Source of the DNA: Chitinophaga sancti
GTDB lineage: Bacteria > Bacteroidota > Bacteroidia > Chitinophagales > Chitinophagaceae
Direction: 5' to 3'
Length of the DNA: 64,000 nucleotides
Assembly (NCBI RefSeq): GCF_034087045.1
Contig: NZ_CP139247.1
Location: forward strand, 7,156,001 to 7,220,000
The position numbers were made by a program, and so were the translations under genes. Below, piece by piece: positions 63,118 to 64,000 of this stretch. Position 1 is the stretch's first letter, and every line of letters starts with the position of its first letter. The notes under the pieces were generated by a model that worked only from the letters and a program-made list of their open reading frames with translations, was not told the DNA's origin and did no database searches.

Positions 63118-64000
63118 TTATACAAATACTTCTACAATTCTCGTAGGCGCTACATTCGCATTCCTCATCGCAATGCTTCTTGCTGCCATACTTGCAAAGC
63201 CCATAAACGCCAGCTTGGTAGCATCCTCTCCACCCAGCATAGCCGGTACTCCTTCATCTCCACCTTCACGAATGCTCTGAACGATCGGGATCTGACCCAG
63301 GAATGGAATTTCCAGGTCTTCCGCCAACCGCTTACCGCCATCTTTACCAAATATGTAATATTTGTTATTGGGCAGCTCAGCAGGTGTGAAATAAGACATG
63401 TTCTCCACCAGGCCAATGATCGGTACATTAATTTGTGGACCATTGAACATAGCAATACCTTTCTTCGCATCAGCCAGTGCCACATCCTGCGGAGTGGTTA
63501 CTATCACTGCGCCTGTAACCGGTACAGTCTGTACCAGGGTCAGGTGAATATCGCCAGTGCCAGGAGGCATGTCAATTACCAGATAATCCAGCTCATCCCA
63601 GTATACGTCGGTAATGAACTGCTTGAGGGCGCTGCTGGCCATTGGACCACGCCATACTACTGCCTGTTTCTCATCGATCAGTAAACCGATGGACATCAGT
63701 TTGATACCATGCTTCTCCAAAGGAACGATCATGCCTTTTCCATCCACATTCACCATCATAGGACGGTGACCACGAACCCCAAACATAATTGGTACTGAAG
63801 GTCCGTAAATATCTGCATCCATCAACCCTACTTTGGCACCGCCTTCAGACAGGGCGAGAGCCAGGTTGGCCGCTACAGTAGACTTACCTACGCCTCCCTT
63901 GCCGGAAGCTACCACGATGATGTTTTTCACACCTGGCAGCAGGCTCTTTCCATCCTTACGGTTGGAGTTTACGTTGGCAGTCATATTTACATGCACCTCA
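63118..64000 (-). CDS. apbC: Mrp/ApbC iron-sulfur carrier P-loop protein, partial
   Basis: Minus-strand gene open to the right edge, so its N-terminus is outside the window. Visible is the ParA/MinD-type ATPase domain: deviant Walker A ASGKGGVGKST, DADIYGPSVP, VIDMPPGTGDIHLT and IGLVENMSYF. The residues before it (VHVNMTANVN) match the end of the N-terminal MIP18-like domain of full-length family members. These proteins carry and transfer Fe-S clusters. The usual CxxC pair after NMSYF is absent here (FTPAELPNNKYYIFG). Confidence 0.92.
   Translation of the reverse strand, partial: EVHVNMTANVNSNRKDGKSLLPGVKNIIVVASGKGGVGKSTVAANLALALSEGGAKVGLMDADIYGPSVPIMFGVRGHRPMMVNVDGKGMIVPLEKHGIKLMSIGLLIDEKQAVVWRGPMASSALKQFITDVYWDELDYLVIDMPPGTGDIHLTLVQTVPVTGAVIVTTPQDVALADAKKGIAMFNGPQINVPIIGLVENMSYFTPAELPNNKYYIFGKDGGKRLAEDLEIPFLGQIPIVQSIREGGDEGVPAMLGGEDATKLAFMGFASMAARSIAMRNANVAPTRIVEVFV

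Noticed and set aside
63994..63996. GTG as true start of the Mrp/ApbC-like protein
   Set aside because: The frame is open to the window edge and the residues there match the end of an N-terminal domain, so the gene continues to the right.

Overview
The window reads as a chromosomal stretch of a Bacteroidota bacterium, most likely a Chitinophaga-like member of the Chitinophagaceae. The support is internal: SusC/SusD pairs, a PorP/SprF-type protein and a CHU_C-type C-terminal sorting domain of the type IX secretion system, PF14905-type outer-membrane receptors, TAnnTTTG-type -7 boxes, weak Shine-Dalgarno sequences and moderate GC with AT-rich spacers. No rRNA, tRNA, CRISPR array or intact mobile element was recognised.

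Region 1 (1-15.8 kb, minus strand) is a nonribosomal peptide operon in the order sbnA, a two-module NRPS, then a second NRPS that starts with a TubC-type docking domain and runs off the left edge. Adenylation pocket residues read by eye suggest Ser or 2,3-diaminopropionate, an unassigned residue, Asp and Val. SbnA fits a diaminopropionate supply, but no SbnB partner is in view. An orphan NarL-type response regulator follows. Region 2 (16.2-20.8 kb, plus) holds an ECF sigma factor, a zinc-finger anti-sigma factor, two small membrane proteins and an outer-membrane receptor.

Region 3 (21-27.3 kb) is accessory: a lipoprotein gene frameshifted in an A10 tract, a dispersed repeat, a trypsin-like protease paired with an unknown protein, a small Cys/His protein, a second frameshifted gene and a FtsX-type ABC permease. 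Region 4 (27.7-36.7 kb, minus) is a tight five-gene operon: a Gfo/Idh/MocA-like protein lacking the EKP motif, a phage tail-collar protein, a periplasmic-binding-fold protein without a signal peptide, a 1,702-residue T9SS surface protein and a PorP/SprF protein, closed by a strong terminator. I consider it the best candidate for an undescribed system.

Region 5 (36.8-50.1 kb, minus) is a starch/maltodextrin utilisation locus: LacI regulator, an 18-bp perfect operator-like palindrome, SusC, SusD, SusE/F-like lipoprotein, GH13 amylase, beta-phosphoglucomutase, GH65 phosphorylase and an MFS sugar transporter. Surface glycans are bound and trimmed, imported, split by phosphorolysis and fed to glycolysis as glucose 6-phosphate.

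Region 6 (50.1-64 kb) holds a decayed lipoprotein gene, a small gene with a near-leaderless promoter, a glycolipid-binding-domain protein, a DUF2339-DUF3999-DUF2130 group, apbE, glutaryl-CoA dehydrogenase, pyrF, an unusual inverted-repeat island, two exported sugar-metabolism-type proteins, a second copy of the dispersed repeat and the start-truncated gene of an Mrp/ApbC iron-sulfur carrier at the right edge.
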